Assembly: GCF_000482385.1 (NCBI RefSeq)
Contig: NZ_AXVD01000031.1
Span: 1-60,259 of the forward strand
Source of the DNA: Nocardia sp. CNY236
Lineage (GTDB): Bacteria; Actinomycetota; Actinomycetes; Mycobacteriales; Mycobacteriaceae
Length of the DNA: 60,259 nt
Direction of reading: 5' to 3'
This document shows positions 37,664 to 46,873 of the stretch, piece by piece. The notes below the pieces were generated by a model. That model saw only the letters and a list, made by a program, of their open reading frames with translations, was not told the DNA's origin and made no database searches. Both the position numbers and the translations under genes were made by a program. Numbering within the stretch: the stretch's first letter is position 1; each line of letters starts with the position of its first letter.

Positions 37664-38938
37664 TCACCATCGCTGTTCGCGTGGAGCCAGCGCCGCAATG
37701 CCCGTCGTGCCGGGGTCGGACAAATGCGCTGCGAGCAGCCGCACGCGTACCTTCTGTTCGGCCGTGGTCTCTTCGGGGTGATGGATTTCGATGCTCAACC
37801 GGTTGTCGAACGTGCTGACGATGATGGTGCCACTCAACTGCTGGAGTCGGTGCCCGGTCTTGTCCGGCTTGCCGAGCATGATGGAGCGGAAGTCGGTGAC
37901 GCGCAGCCCGTCCGGCATCGTCGGCCGACGCACCCGCCCCCAGTTGGTCGCGAGCACCACTCCGTGTTCATGGGGTGGGGGGCCGGCGGCGATCTCCGGG
38001 ATGTGCAGAGGGGTTTGCTGCACGATACCGACATCCAGACCGCGGCGCAGCGCGCCACTGATGTCACGCGCCAGGTCGCTCAGTGACGCGTCGGGTCCGG
38101 GCGCCGGCACGAAATTTTCGAAGCCGAGCACGTTGGTGCCCTCGGTCATGCCGATCGGCGGCCGCACTCGGGTGCGCAGATCCACCGAGTAGGTGTACCT
38201 GAGTTCGGCCAGGGGTAGTCCCCGTAGTTCGGCCTCGGTGAGCAGGATCGCGGCGGAGGCGAGTCCATTGATCGTGGTTCGTTCCCGCCGCCCGAGCGCG
38301 ACCAGCGCCGCGGTCTGCTGTGAGCTCAGTCGACAGCGCGCCGTGCGCGGAAGAAGATAGTCGGGATCGATCGGGGTGGACGTCATTCGGGTGGCGCCCG
38401 CGAGGCGAGGTGGCATCGCCGGTAGATCGATCTTTTCGACCCCGCGCTCGTAGAGCAGATCTTCGATCGACCGCGGAAATCCCCCTGGCGTCGTTTCGCG
38501 CACTCGGCCGTGAGTGTGGTCGGAATATCGCGACCACAACTCACCGAACACCTCCAGCGAGTGCGAAGCATCAGCGATACTGTGGTGAGTGACCAGTGTG
38601 ACGGCTGCATGGTCACCATCGCGCACGACACACAACGCGCCGAGTGCTCGCCGCTGATCCAGTCGGGCGCCGGTGAGCAGGTACTCGGGGTCGCCATCGG
38701 CGACCGACATCTCCGGCGGCGTGCCGGGCGATTCGAGCAGCACGTGTCCGCCGTGGTCGTCCTCCACCAGTCGTGCGCCGAGGACCGGGTGGGAGCGGAG
38801 CAGAGATTCGAACGATGCGGCCAGCGCAGTCAGGTCCAACCGACCCGTCACCCGAACCGAATAGCCGACGAGGACTTCGCTATTGGCGAAGATCGCTTCG
38901 CTCGGCGCCAGCGGACGGATGACGGTCGCTGCGGTCAT
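37664..38938 (-). CDS. PapA5-like acyltransferase (condensation-domain superfamily)
   Basis: A 424-residue protein of the phthiocerol/phthiodiolone dimycocerosyl-transferase type. The catalytic HHxxxD motif is H118-D123 (THHSIADA), and length matches PapA5 (about 420). Such enzymes transfer acyl chains from a polyketide synthase ACP or CoA to a hydroxyl acceptor. Other matches are FENFVPAPG (DFG-like latch region) and NWGRVRRP. The ATG at 38938 has GGAGGAACC as ribosome site. It is transcribed toward the EspC-like operon, with a 131-bp gap between them. The lipid product is unknown. Confidence 0.85.
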   Translation of the reverse strand: MTAATVIRPLAPSEAIFANSEVLVGYSVRVTGRLDLTALAASFESLLRSHPVLGARLVEDDHGGHVLLESPGTPPEMSVADGDPEYLLTGARLDQRRALGALCVVRDGDHAAVTLVTHHSIADASHSLEVFGELWSRYSDHTHGRVRETTPGGFPRSIEDLLYERGVEKIDLPAMPPRLAGATRMTSTPIDPDYLLPRTARCRLSSQQTAALVALGRRERTTINGLASAAILLTEAELRGLPLAELRYTYSVDLRTRVRPPIGMTEGTNVLGFENFVPAPGPDASLSDLARDISGALRRGLDVGIVQQTPLHIPEIAAGPPPHEHGVVLATNWGRVRRPTMPDGLRVTDFRSIMLGKPDKTGHRLQQLSGTIIVSTFDNRLSIEIHHPEETTAEQKVRVRLLAAHLSDPGTTGIAALAPREQRW

Positions 38939-39183
38939 GTCGGTTCCTCCACCTGAGCCTGTCCCCGAGGCCGGCCGGCAACTCGGACGCGCCGAGCTGG
39001 CCGGAACTGCGCCTCTATCGTGTATCGGGGAATCCGGCAGCGTTGTTTCCCGTCGTCGCCGCAATTTCTCATCGTTGCCGCAATGAAACCTTGCTGCGCA
39101 AGCAGTCGTCAGCCGGAACCTTGTGCGTGTTCGGTAGGGCTAGAGCGATAATATAGAGCGATCCCCCCGAGGAAGTTGTCGTC

Positions 39184-39870
39184 ATGACCGAACTCGTTAC
39201 CTACCAGCTCGGCAACGGCGTAGCCACGATCACGCTAGACGATGGCAAGGCGAATGTCATGTCCGAGAAAATGATTCGTGCTGTCGCCACTGCATTCGAC
39301 CGTGCCGAGGCCGATCGGGCAGTCGTCCTGCTCACTGGGCGGCCAGGCATGTTCTCCGCAGGCTATGACTTGGCGACTTTCTCTCGATCCGAGGACGAGA
39401 TTCGCCAGACGCTGCGCGCGGGTGGAAATCTGATCCATCGTCTACTCGGATTCCCGCTGCCCGTGGTTGCCGCCTGCTCAGGGCACGCGATCGCTCAAGG
39501 GGCCTTCACGTTGCTCGCCGCGGACGTGCGCTTCGGCATCGCGGGAGATTTCAAGCTGGGTTTGAACGAGGTCGCGATCGGACTGACCATTCCGCATTAT
39601 GGGGTCGAAGTCGCGCGGCATCGACTCACCAGGCCAGGGTTCGACCGTGCGATGAACACCGGCATCCTGGTGGGCCCCGAGGAGGCGAGGGAGCTGGGCT
39701 TCCTCGATGCCTTGGTCGCCGACGCGGACGAGTTGCACACGCGTGCAACAGCGGAAGCCCACAGGTTGACCGAAATCGACCTCGGGGCGCACGCCTGGAC
39801 CAAACTACGGGTGCGCGCCCAGGTGCTCACGGCAGTACGCTCCGGTATCGATTCGGAGTTCGGCGCCTAG
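39184..39870 (+). CDS. Crotonase-fold enoyl-CoA hydratase/isomerase
   Basis: A 228-residue short crotonase. The oxyanion region is GRPGMFSAGYDL and the second loop GHAIAQGAFTLLAAD. By eye the first hydratase glutamate is Phe (GAFTL), while the second is kept in LGLNEVAIG, so an isomerase-like or single-Glu reaction is more likely than classical hydration. The upstream region (38939-39183) holds a direct repeat TAGAGCGAT at 39141 and 39154 in an AT-rich promoter-like stretch. GAGGAAG precedes the ATG at 39184. Confidence 0.87.
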   Translation: MTELVTYQLGNGVATITLDDGKANVMSEKMIRAVATAFDRAEADRAVVLLTGRPGMFSAGYDLATFSRSEDEIRQTLRAGGNLIHRLLGFPLPVVAACSGHAIAQGAFTLLAADVRFGIAGDFKLGLNEVAIGLTIPHYGVEVARHRLTRPGFDRAMNTGILVGPEEARELGFLDALVADADELHTRATAEAHRLTEIDLGAHAWTKLRVRAQVLTAVRSGIDSEFGA

Positions 39871-39922
39871 GGCGGGTCGGCCGCACGCGGTGATCTATAT
39901 CACGTTCTGAGGCTACCCTGAG

Positions 39923-39971
39923 TAACCGTCCATAGGTTATGCTCTGCACATCAAATGCAAATATGCGCATA
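39923..39971. promoter_or_regulatory. Inverted repeats upstream of the CDF metal exporter
   Basis: Two dyads lie in the 150-bp leader: TAACC-N7-GGTTA (39923-39939) and the perfect 10-bp palindrome TATGCGCATA (39962-39971) in an AT-rich setting. They are plausible sites for an ArsR- or MerR-type metal sensor, or part of the promoter. No regulator gene is adjacent. Confidence 0.4.
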
Positions 39972-40020
39972 CATTATGGGATGCGCGCGCAATACGGTGA
40001 CGCGAAAGGTTTTCGAGGCG

Positions 40021-41028
40021 ATGGGACGTGGCAGCGAGCATGGAGATGGCCATGCACACGGGCATGGGATCTCGGGTTCGGCCGACCGTAGGTGGCTGAT
40101 GGTTGCACTGGCTCTGATCGTCGGTTTCATGTCGATCGAGGTCGTGGTCGGCATCATGGCCAATTCGTTGGCGCTGATCTCCGATGCGGCGCACATGCTC
40201 ACCGACGCAGTCGCCATCGTGCTCGCACTGGTCGCCATCCGGTTCGCCGCCCGCCCCGCGAGTGGCAAATACACCTATGGCTTCAAGCGCGCCGAGATTC
40301 TGTCCGCTCTGGTCAACGGCGCCACTCTCCTTCTGCTGGCCGCCTGGCTGCTCTACGAAGCCATACGCCGACTTCTGGAACCACCCGAGGTGACCGGTGG
40401 ACTCGTCCTGGTGACTGCGCTGGCGGGTGTCGCCGTCAATGTCGTGGCCACCGTCGCGATCAGTCGGGCCAACCGTTCCAGCCTCAATGTCGAGGGCGCC
40501 TTCCAGCACGTGCTCAACGACCTGTACGGCTTCATTGCCACCGCAGTCGCTGGCGCGGTCGTGATGACCACTGGATTCGCCAGAGCGGACGCGATCGCCA
40601 CGCTGATCGTGGTCGCACTGATGGTGAAGGCGGGATACGGACTGGTTCGTGAGTCCACGCGGATCTTCCTGGAGGCCGCGCCCGCGGGCATCGATCCGGA
40701 CGAGCTCGGCGGTCACCTGGTCGATGTCGAGGGAGTCGACGAAGTGCACGACCTGCACGTGTGGCAGATCACCTCCGGCGACATCGCGTTGTCCGCGCAT
40801 GTCCTAGTACAGCCCGGCGCCGATTGCCACGGTTTGCGCCAACGGGTCGAGCGACTGCTCGCCGACGACTACGCCATTACCCACACCACCTTGCAGGTCG
40901 ACCACAGTCGGGCGGTCGCCGGCTCGGCGGGCGCCGATCTGCGGCGTCGTCTTCCGGTGGTATCGCAGCATTGCGCCGAGGCGCACGGCCTGGTACACCG
41001 CGACCAGTTGGTGAACGTGGCCGGTTGA
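40021..41028 (+). CDS. Cation diffusion facilitator (CzcD/ZitB-type metal efflux)
   Basis: A 335-residue CDF exporter with a His-rich N-terminus (EHGDGHAHGHG), six membrane helices and a C-terminal cytosolic ferredoxin-like domain (VEGVDEVHDLHVWQITSG). The transport site is ISDAAHMLTDAVAI in helix 2 (HxxxD) with the partner HVLNDLYGF in helix 5. These HD-HD sites fit Zn2+ (also Cd2+/Co2+) export for protons. The ATG at 40021 starts MGRGSEHG; an in-frame ATG at 39955 lies among the upstream dyads and is not used. Confidence 0.92.
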   Translation: MGRGSEHGDGHAHGHGISGSADRRWLMVALALIVGFMSIEVVVGIMANSLALISDAAHMLTDAVAIVLALVAIRFAARPASGKYTYGFKRAEILSALVNGATLLLLAAWLLYEAIRRLLEPPEVTGGLVLVTALAGVAVNVVATVAISRANRSSLNVEGAFQHVLNDLYGFIATAVAGAVVMTTGFARADAIATLIVVALMVKAGYGLVRESTRIFLEAAPAGIDPDELGGHLVDVEGVDEVHDLHVWQITSGDIALSAHVLVQPGADCHGLRQRVERLLADDYAITHTTLQVDHSRAVAGSAGADLRRRLPVVSQHCAEAHGLVHRDQLVNVAG

Positions 41029-41052
41029 TGTCCTCCGCCGGGCGAATGTCGA

Positions 41053-42294
41053 CTACCGTGGCAGGATCTCGGCGAACTCGATCGGCACGTGCGCGGGACC
41101 GCGCAGGTCGACATGGTCTCGATATGGCGGCGGGTCCACCGTCAGCTTCGGCGATTCGACCCGTTGCACCAACCGGGTCAACGCCACCCGTGCTTCCAGG
41201 CGTCCCAGCGGCGCGCCGAGACAGAAGTGGGCGCCGAGCCCGAAAGTCAAGTGATGATTGTTCTTCCGCATCGGGTCGAACCGATCAGGATTGTCGAACT
41301 CCGCCGGATCGCGATTGCCCGCGGCAGTGAGCACGATCAGGGTATCGCCTCGCCGAATGTTCATCTCGGGAATGTCGTCGGCGGCGACGCGCGGCACGAA
41401 CTGGACCGGCGGGTCGTAACGCAACGTCTCCTCGACCACGGCTTCGGCCCGGCTTGGGTCCGCACGAAAAGCATCCAGTTCACGCCGATTGCGCAACAGG
41501 GCCAACATGGCATTGGCGATCAAGGTGACTGCGGTCTCGTGCCCGGCGACCAACAACAGAACACACGTCGAGTTCAGCTCCGCACGGGTGAGCTTGTCCC
41601 CGGCATCCTCGGCGGCAATCAATTCGGAGAGCAAATCTTCACCGGGAGCATCGCGCCGCCGCTCGACCAGCTCGTCGAAGTAGGAGATCAACGCAACCCC
41701 CGAGGGCTGCAGCTCGGCGGGGTCGCCGGTGTATCGGGCGGCTGTTTGTGCCGATGGGTCCAGCGCACGGCTGGCCAGTACGGACCAGATGTGCAGCCGA
41801 GCCTCGTCCTCGACCGGGACGCCGAGCAGCTCACGGATGATGGTCATCGAGATCGGGTACGCAAAATGATTGACGACATCGAGAGTGCGGGCGCTGGCGC
41901 GCTGGTCGAGCAACGTATCGGCGAGCTCGGTGATCCGTGGCTCCAACCGCTGCACGATGCGCGCGGTGAATGCTTTCGACACCAACCGACGGAGCCGAGT
42001 GTGGTCGGGCGGATCCAGGAACAAGAACATCGGACTCGACGCGACGTGCCCGTCCCGTTGCGCGGCACCGGTGCCTTGCAATGTGTCACGCCGCAGTTGT
42101 GACAGGGTGCGATCGGACCGCACTCGCGGATCACGCAACACCGCACTGCAGTCGGCATAGCGGGCGATGACGGCGGCGGGCAGGTTCTGCACCCGGAAGG
42201 GACTGGCTTCGCGCAACTGTGCGAAGAGTGGATAGGGATCCGGACGCACGGAAGGATCGAGCATCCGCAACGTGTCGCTTACGCTTGCCACCAC
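41053..42294 (-). CDS. Cytochrome P450
   Basis: A 413-residue soluble bacterial P450. The I-helix oxygen-binding motif is AGHET (250-254), the K-helix ExxR is E289-R292, and the haem loop is FGLGAHFCLG with the thiolate ligand C358. FLDPPDHTRLRRLVSKAFT is the conserved C-helix region. It resembles the CYP107/CYP105-like group by eye, but the substrate is unknown and no ferredoxin or reductase is adjacent. The start is GTG at 42294. The 248-bp gap after it (42295-42542) contains no recognisable gene or RNA. Confidence 0.93.
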   Translation of the reverse strand: MVASVSDTLRMLDPSVRPDPYPLFAQLREASPFRVQNLPAAVIARYADCSAVLRDPRVRSDRTLSQLRRDTLQGTGAAQRDGHVASSPMFLFLDPPDHTRLRRLVSKAFTARIVQRLEPRITELADTLLDQRASARTLDVVNHFAYPISMTIIRELLGVPVEDEARLHIWSVLASRALDPSAQTAARYTGDPAELQPSGVALISYFDELVERRRDAPGEDLLSELIAAEDAGDKLTRAELNSTCVLLLVAGHETAVTLIANAMLALLRNRRELDAFRADPSRAEAVVEETLRYDPPVQFVPRVAADDIPEMNIRRGDTLIVLTAAGNRDPAEFDNPDRFDPMRKNNHHLTFGLGAHFCLGAPLGRLEARVALTRLVQRVESPKLTVDPPPYRDHVDLRGPAHVPIEFAEILPR

Positions 42295-42542
42295 AGTCCC
42301 CTGTCCGACCCGGGTGTTTCGGGTTCGTCGACGGACATCACCACAGTCATGCTAATCCGCTGTGGGAGCGGATTCGGGCAGAGTTCGCAACTATCTGGCA
42401 ACACTGCCCGGGTGTCGATGCCAAGCTGTTAGCGCCGCGGCCTGCAAAGTTGGATACGACCGTCCCGTGGATGGTCGGTGTGGATCGCTGCTGTGCGCCG
42501 ACCCGGCATAGCCAGTGGCCGGCGTCGTCCAGCGCAATCGGA

Positions 42543-44222
42543 TCAGGCGATAGCCGCAAGCCGCGCCGCGTTGGCGGCTTCGTCGTCGGCTGCTCGGTTG
42601 GCGGTCAGTTCGGCCGCTACCCGGTCACGGTAGCGGCCGATCTCCCGTTCGGTCTTTTCGGCGTCCCAGCCGAGGCGGGCGCCGATCAGCCGGGCGACGT
42701 GTGGGGCGGCGGCGAGTCCACGATCGTCGGCTTCGATGGAGATGCGGCAGCGGCGAGTGAGCACATCGTCCAAGTGCACAGCGCCCTCATGAGTCGCCGC
42801 GTACACCACCTCGGCGCCGAGGTACTCCGGTGCTCCTGCCAGCGGCATGCCCAGATCGGGCTCTCGGGTGATCAGATCGAACAGTTCGGTGACCACCGAA
42901 CCATAGCGGCCGAGCAGGCGTTCGACCGTGGCCCTCGGTAACCCGGTGCGCTGGGCGAGACCGTCGAGGTCGGCGACGAGTTCGTGATAGCCGACCGCGC
43001 CCAGCAGCGGTAGATGCTCGGTGACCGACGGTGCGACGGCTCGGCCGAGCCCCGCGACCGCGGCGTCCACCACATCGGCCGCCATCACCCGGTAGGTGGT
43101 GTATTTGCCGCCGGCGATCACGAACAGCCCGGGAACAGGCTCGGCGACCGCGTGCTCGCGCGAGAGTGTCGCGGTATCGGCCGACGCGCCCGATAGCAGT
43201 GGGCGCAGTCCCGCATACGTGCCGACGATGTCGTCACCGGTGAGCGGCTCGCGCAATACCTGGTTGATCTGGTCGAGAAGGTACTGCACATCGGCATTGC
43301 TGGCCGCGGGGTGGTTCTTGTCCAGTGACCAGTCGGTGTCGGTGGTGCCGATGATCCAGTGGCGATACCACGGGATGACGAACAGCACGCTCTTTTCGGT
43401 GCGCATGATCAGTCCGGTGTCCATATTCAGCCGGTGGCGGGGCACCAGAATGTGTACGCCCTTGGACATGCGGACCCGGAAGGGGAATTCGACGCCGGTC
43501 AGCTGGTTCATCTCGTCGGTCCACACGCCGGTCGCGCTGATCACTCGGCGTGCACGAACGGTATGGGTCCGGCCGGTCTCCATATCGGTGACCTCCGCGC
43601 CGACGACACGCTCCCCTTCGCGCAGCAATCCGGTCACCTTGGTACGGGTGAGCACGGTGGCGCCGTGCTGGGCCGCGGTTCGGGCGATCATCATGGTGTG
43701 GCGGGCATCGTCGACCTGTGCGTCGAAATACCGAATGGCACCGGTGAGCGCCTCTGCGCGGAGTGCCGGCGCCAACTCGAGGGCACGAGTACGAGATAGA
43801 TGCCGATGCATGGGCAGTGCACGAGCGCCGCCGATGGTGTCGTAGAGGGCGACGCCGGCCCCGATGTAGGCGCGCTCCCATACGCGGTGACGCAGCGGCA
43901 ACATGAACGACACCGGACGCACCAGATGGGGGGCGAGCCGCTGCAGAAGCAGGCCGCGTTCTTTCAAAGCCTCACGCACCAGCCAGAAATCGAGTTGCTC
44001 GAGGTAGCGCAGGCCTCCGTGAATGAGTTTGCTGGAGCGGCTCGAGGTGCCCGCGGCGAAATCCCGGGCCTCCACCAGGGTGGCAGTGAGTCCGCGTGAT
44101 GCCGCGTCCAAGGCGGCGCCTGCGCCGACCACGCCACCGCCGATGACGAGCACGTCGATCTCGGTGTCGCCGAGTGTGTTCACCGCGTGGGCGCGGTAGT
44201 TGGAGTCCAATCGTGCGGACAC
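42543..44222 (-). CDS. glpD: Glycerol-3-phosphate dehydrogenase GlpD
   Basis: A 559-residue FAD enzyme that oxidises glycerol-3-phosphate to DHAP and passes electrons to quinone at the membrane. It has the FAD site VIGGGVVGAG, SSKLIHGGLRYLEQ and GGKYTTYR, plus the C-terminal helical domain. The start is GTG at 44222, 66 bases after glpK on the same strand, so glpK-glpD form an operon. Length fits the aerobic GlpD family. Regulation presumably follows that of glpK, through the IclR-type regulator. Confidence 0.94.
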   Translation of the reverse strand: MSARLDSNYRAHAVNTLGDTEIDVLVIGGGVVGAGAALDAASRGLTATLVEARDFAAGTSSRSSKLIHGGLRYLEQLDFWLVREALKERGLLLQRLAPHLVRPVSFMLPLRHRVWERAYIGAGVALYDTIGGARALPMHRHLSRTRALELAPALRAEALTGAIRYFDAQVDDARHTMMIARTAAQHGATVLTRTKVTGLLREGERVVGAEVTDMETGRTHTVRARRVISATGVWTDEMNQLTGVEFPFRVRMSKGVHILVPRHRLNMDTGLIMRTEKSVLFVIPWYRHWIIGTTDTDWSLDKNHPAASNADVQYLLDQINQVLREPLTGDDIVGTYAGLRPLLSGASADTATLSREHAVAEPVPGLFVIAGGKYTTYRVMAADVVDAAVAGLGRAVAPSVTEHLPLLGAVGYHELVADLDGLAQRTGLPRATVERLLGRYGSVVTELFDLITREPDLGMPLAGAPEYLGAEVVYAATHEGAVHLDDVLTRRCRISIEADDRGLAAAPHVARLIGARLGWDAEKTEREIGRYRDRVAAELTANRAADDEAANAARLAAIA

Positions 44223-44288
44223 GGTCGTTATGTCTCCTCGTTCGGTGATGGTGATTTCAGCAATCGTGGTGTTCGTTCGGCCGCCGGG

Positions 44289-45809
44289 TCAGTCGTCGAC
44301 ATCGATCCAGTCGAGGGTGCGATCGACTGCTTTCTGCCAGCGCGCATAGCCTTGCTCACGCTGCTGCGGCGACCAGGTGGGCTCCCAGCGTTTGGCCTCG
44401 TGCCAGTTCTGCTCGAGTTCGTCGGTGTCGGTCCAGAACCCCACGGCCAGTCCCGCAGCGTAGGCGGCGCCGAGTGCAGTGGTCTCGGCGACCTCGGGGC
44501 GCGAGACCGGCACACCGAGGAAATCGGCCTGAAGCTGCATGCACAACTCGTTCGCGGTAACGCCGCCGTCCACGCGCAATACGTCCAGTCGCACCCCGGA
44601 GTCGGCCTGCATGGCCTCGACCACGTCGCGGGTTTGGTAGCAGATCGATTCCAGTGTGGCCCGCGCAAGGTGGGCGTTGGTGCTGTAGCGGGACAGACCG
44701 ACAATGGCGCCGCGCGCGTCGGAGCGCCAATACGGCGCGAACAGACCGGAGAACGCCGGGACGAAATACACACCGCCGTTGTCCTCGGCCTGTCGAGCCA
44801 GTGATTCGCTCTGCGCGGCACCGGAGATGATGCCCAGCTGATCGCGCAGCCACTGCACGGCCGAGCCGGTCACCGCGATCGAGCCCTCCAGGGCATAGAC
44901 CGGTTTCGCCGAGCCGAACTGGTAGGCAACCGTGGTGAGCAGGCCGTGCTGGGAACGTACGATCTCATGTCCGGTGTTGAGCAGCAGGAAGTTTCCCGTG
45001 CCGTAGGTGTTCTTGGCCGATCCGGGACGAAAACAGACCTGTCCCACAGTGGCGGCTTGTTGGTCGCCGAGGACCCCGGACAATGCGACTGCTCCGCCGA
45101 ACGGTCCATCGGCACGAGTGGTGCCGAACAGATTCGGATTGGCCGACGGCGCAATTCGCGGCAGCATGGTGCGCGGGATACCGAACAGGGACAGCAGCTC
45201 GTCGTCCCAGTCCAAGGTTTCCAGGTTCATCAGCATGGTACGGCTGGCATTGGTCGGGTCGGTGGCGTGCACACCACCGTCGACGCCCCCGGTGAGCTGC
45301 CACAGCAGCCAGCTGTCGGTGGTACCGAACAGCGCGTCGCCGCGTTCGGCGTCCGCGGCGACGCCTGGAATATTGTCCAGGATCCAGCGCAGTTTGCCGG
45401 CGGAGAAGTAGGTGGCCGGCGGAAGCCCTGCCGTGCGCCGGATGACATCGCCGTGTCCGGCGCGTTCGATCTCGGCGACGATCCGATCGGTTCGAGTGTC
45501 CTGCCAGACGATGGCGTTGCCGTACGGGCGCCCGGTCTTCCGATTCCACACGACGGTGGTTTCGCGCTGATTGGTGATGCCGACGGCGGCCAGATCGCTG
45601 GCAACGAGGTCGGCCTTGGTGAGGGCGGTCTGGATGACCGCCCGCGCTCGTTCCCAGATTTCGGTCGGGTTGTGCTCGACCCAGCCCGGGTGCGGCAGGA
45701 TCTGTTCGTGCTCGAGCTGGTGGCGGGCGACTTCGTTGCCTCCATGGTCGAACACCATGAAGCGGGTGCTGGTGGTGCCCTGGTCGATAGCGCCGACGAA
45801 TTGGCTCAT
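44289..45809 (-). CDS. glpK: Glycerol kinase GlpK (first copy)
   Basis: A 506-residue FGGY kinase that phosphorylates glycerol to glycerol-3-phosphate. It has the phosphate loop [27 protein letters not shown], the FGGY signatures [20 protein letters not shown] and [14 protein letters not shown], and full length. The ATG at 45809 ([11 protein letters not shown]) is the family start; in-frame upstream residues to 46025 lie in the regulatory region and form an odd [10 protein letters not shown] repeat, so they are not used. It diverges from the IclR regulator, with a palindrome between them. A second glycerol kinase is at 46874. Confidence 0.95.
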   Translation of the reverse strand: MSQFVGAIDQGTTSTRFMVFDHGGNEVARHQLEHEQILPHPGWVEHNPTEIWERARAVIQTALTKADLVASDLAAVGITNQRETTVVWNRKTGRPYGNAIVWQDTRTDRIVAEIERAGHGDVIRRTAGLPPATYFSAGKLRWILDNIPGVAADAERGDALFGTTDSWLLWQLTGGVDGGVHATDPTNASRTMLMNLETLDWDDELLSLFGIPRTMLPRIAPSANPNLFGTTRADGPFGGAVALSGVLGDQQAATVGQVCFRPGSAKNTYGTGNFLLLNTGHEIVRSQHGLLTTVAYQFGSAKPVYALEGSIAVTGSAVQWLRDQLGIISGAAQSESLARQAEDNGGVYFVPAFSGLFAPYWRSDARGAIVGLSRYSTNAHLARATLESICYQTRDVVEAMQADSGVRLDVLRVDGGVTANELCMQLQADFLGVPVSRPEVAETTALGAAYAAGLAVGFWTDTDELEQNWHEAKRWEPTWSPQQREQGYARWQKAVDRTLDWIDVDD

Positions 45810-45962
45810 CGTGGTCCTTCCCTGACAGATGACGGCCCTGACAACTGACGGTGCTACTCCCATGGGGGCGAGTCCCATGGGGGCGAGCGCGGCCATGGTG
45901 AACGGAACCCGACCATGGTGGACAGAACCTATGCCGGAACGCCGCAGCGATACATACTGGGC

Positions 45963-45979
45963 GTTCGACAATGTCGAAC
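45963..45979. promoter_or_regulatory. Candidate IclR operator between glpK and the regulator
   Basis: GTTCGACA-A-TGTCGAAC is a perfect 8-bp inverted repeat around one base. A second, weaker site is centred at 46025 (right half TGTCGAA at 46026-46032 conserved, left half degenerate); the 10-mer TTCGACAATG (45964) recurs inverted as CATTGTCGAA (46023). Both sit in the 251-bp divergent region, the second overlapping the likely regulator promoter. Confidence 0.7.
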
Positions 45980-46060
45980 AGCTCGAGCACTGGTCGCCGA
46001 CAGGGGAATGGTGCAGCTCACACATTGTCGAATGCGGACCTACCCGATAGGTTTCCCGGC

Positions 46061-46822
46061 ATGCCGGGCCCGATCCAGTCGATCGAGCGGGCGGCAGCCG
46101 TGCTGCGGCTGCTGGCCCGCGGCTCCGGCCGCCTCGGTGTCGGCGAAATCGCCGGAGCCCTCGATTTGGCCAAGCCGACCGCGCACGGCATCTTGCGTAC
46201 CTTGCAGGGCGTCGGGTTCGTCGAGCAGGACCCGACGAGTGGGAGGTACCAACTCGGTGCGGCGTTGCTGCAGCTGGGCAGCAACTATCTCGACGCCAAC
46301 GAGCTACGTTCCCGGGCGATCAATTGGGCCGATGCGCTGGCTGCGCGTACGGGCGAATCGGTGCGCATCGGTGCCTCGATGGACGGCGCGGTCGTGGTGG
46401 TCCATCACGTGTTCCGGCCCGACAACAGCGACCAAGCGCTCGAACTCGGCGAACGCTTGCCGCCACACGCCGCCGCGCTGGGCAAGGTGCTGCTGGCCTA
46501 CGACATCGAGCTGGCCACAGCCATGCGCGATGGTGACTTGCCCGCGCACACGCACCGCACACTCGTCGATCGTGCCGCACTCGGCCGGGCGCTCGCCGAG
46601 GTGCGAGGTGTCGGATGGGCCGGCGACGTAGAGGAATTCCGAATGGGACAGGCGGGCATCGCGGCCCCGATCCGAGGGCGCGGCGGACTCGTCGTCGGCG
46701 CCATCGGCATCACCGGTGCAGTGGATCGGTTGTGTGACGCGCACCTGCGGCACCGGTCGGCATTGGTCGGCCGAGTACTCGACGCCGCACGAGCGATATC
46801 GAGGGATCTCGGTGCGGGGTAG
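46061..46822 (+). CDS. IclR-family regulator, GylR-like
   Basis: A 253-residue IclR protein: winged helix at about 5-65 ([48 protein letters not shown]) and an effector-binding domain at 75-250 ([51 protein letters not shown]). Its place between two glycerol kinase genes suggests a GylR-type regulator responding to glycerol or glycerol-3-phosphate. The ATG at 46061 starts [13 protein letters not shown]; earlier in-frame codons overlap the palindromes and are not used. It is followed after 51 bases by the second glpK. Confidence 0.9.
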   Translation: MPGPIQSIERAAAVLRLLARGSGRLGVGEIAGALDLAKPTAHGILRTLQGVGFVEQDPTSGRYQLGAALLQLGSNYLDANELRSRAINWADALAARTGESVRIGASMDGAVVVVHHVFRPDNSDQALELGERLPPHAAALGKVLLAYDIELATAMRDGDLPAHTHRTLVDRAALGRALAEVRGVGWAGDVEEFRMGQAGIAAPIRGRGGLVVGAIGITGAVDRLCDAHLRHRSALVGRVLDAARAISRDLGAG

Positions 46823-46873
46823 TGAGTTTCGCTGGATCGACGTCCGCCGAACGTCGACGAGGAGCGGTCGAGA

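Noticed and set aside
42295..42542. Possible RNA gene or gene remnant between P450 and glpD
   Set aside because: No tRNA-like cloverleaf, no conserved motif and no similarity to neighbouring families was seen.
45810..46025. Extended N-terminus of GlpK with [10 protein letters not shown] repeats
   Set aside because: It reads through the divergent regulatory region and palindrome. The GlpK family starts at the ATG at 45809.
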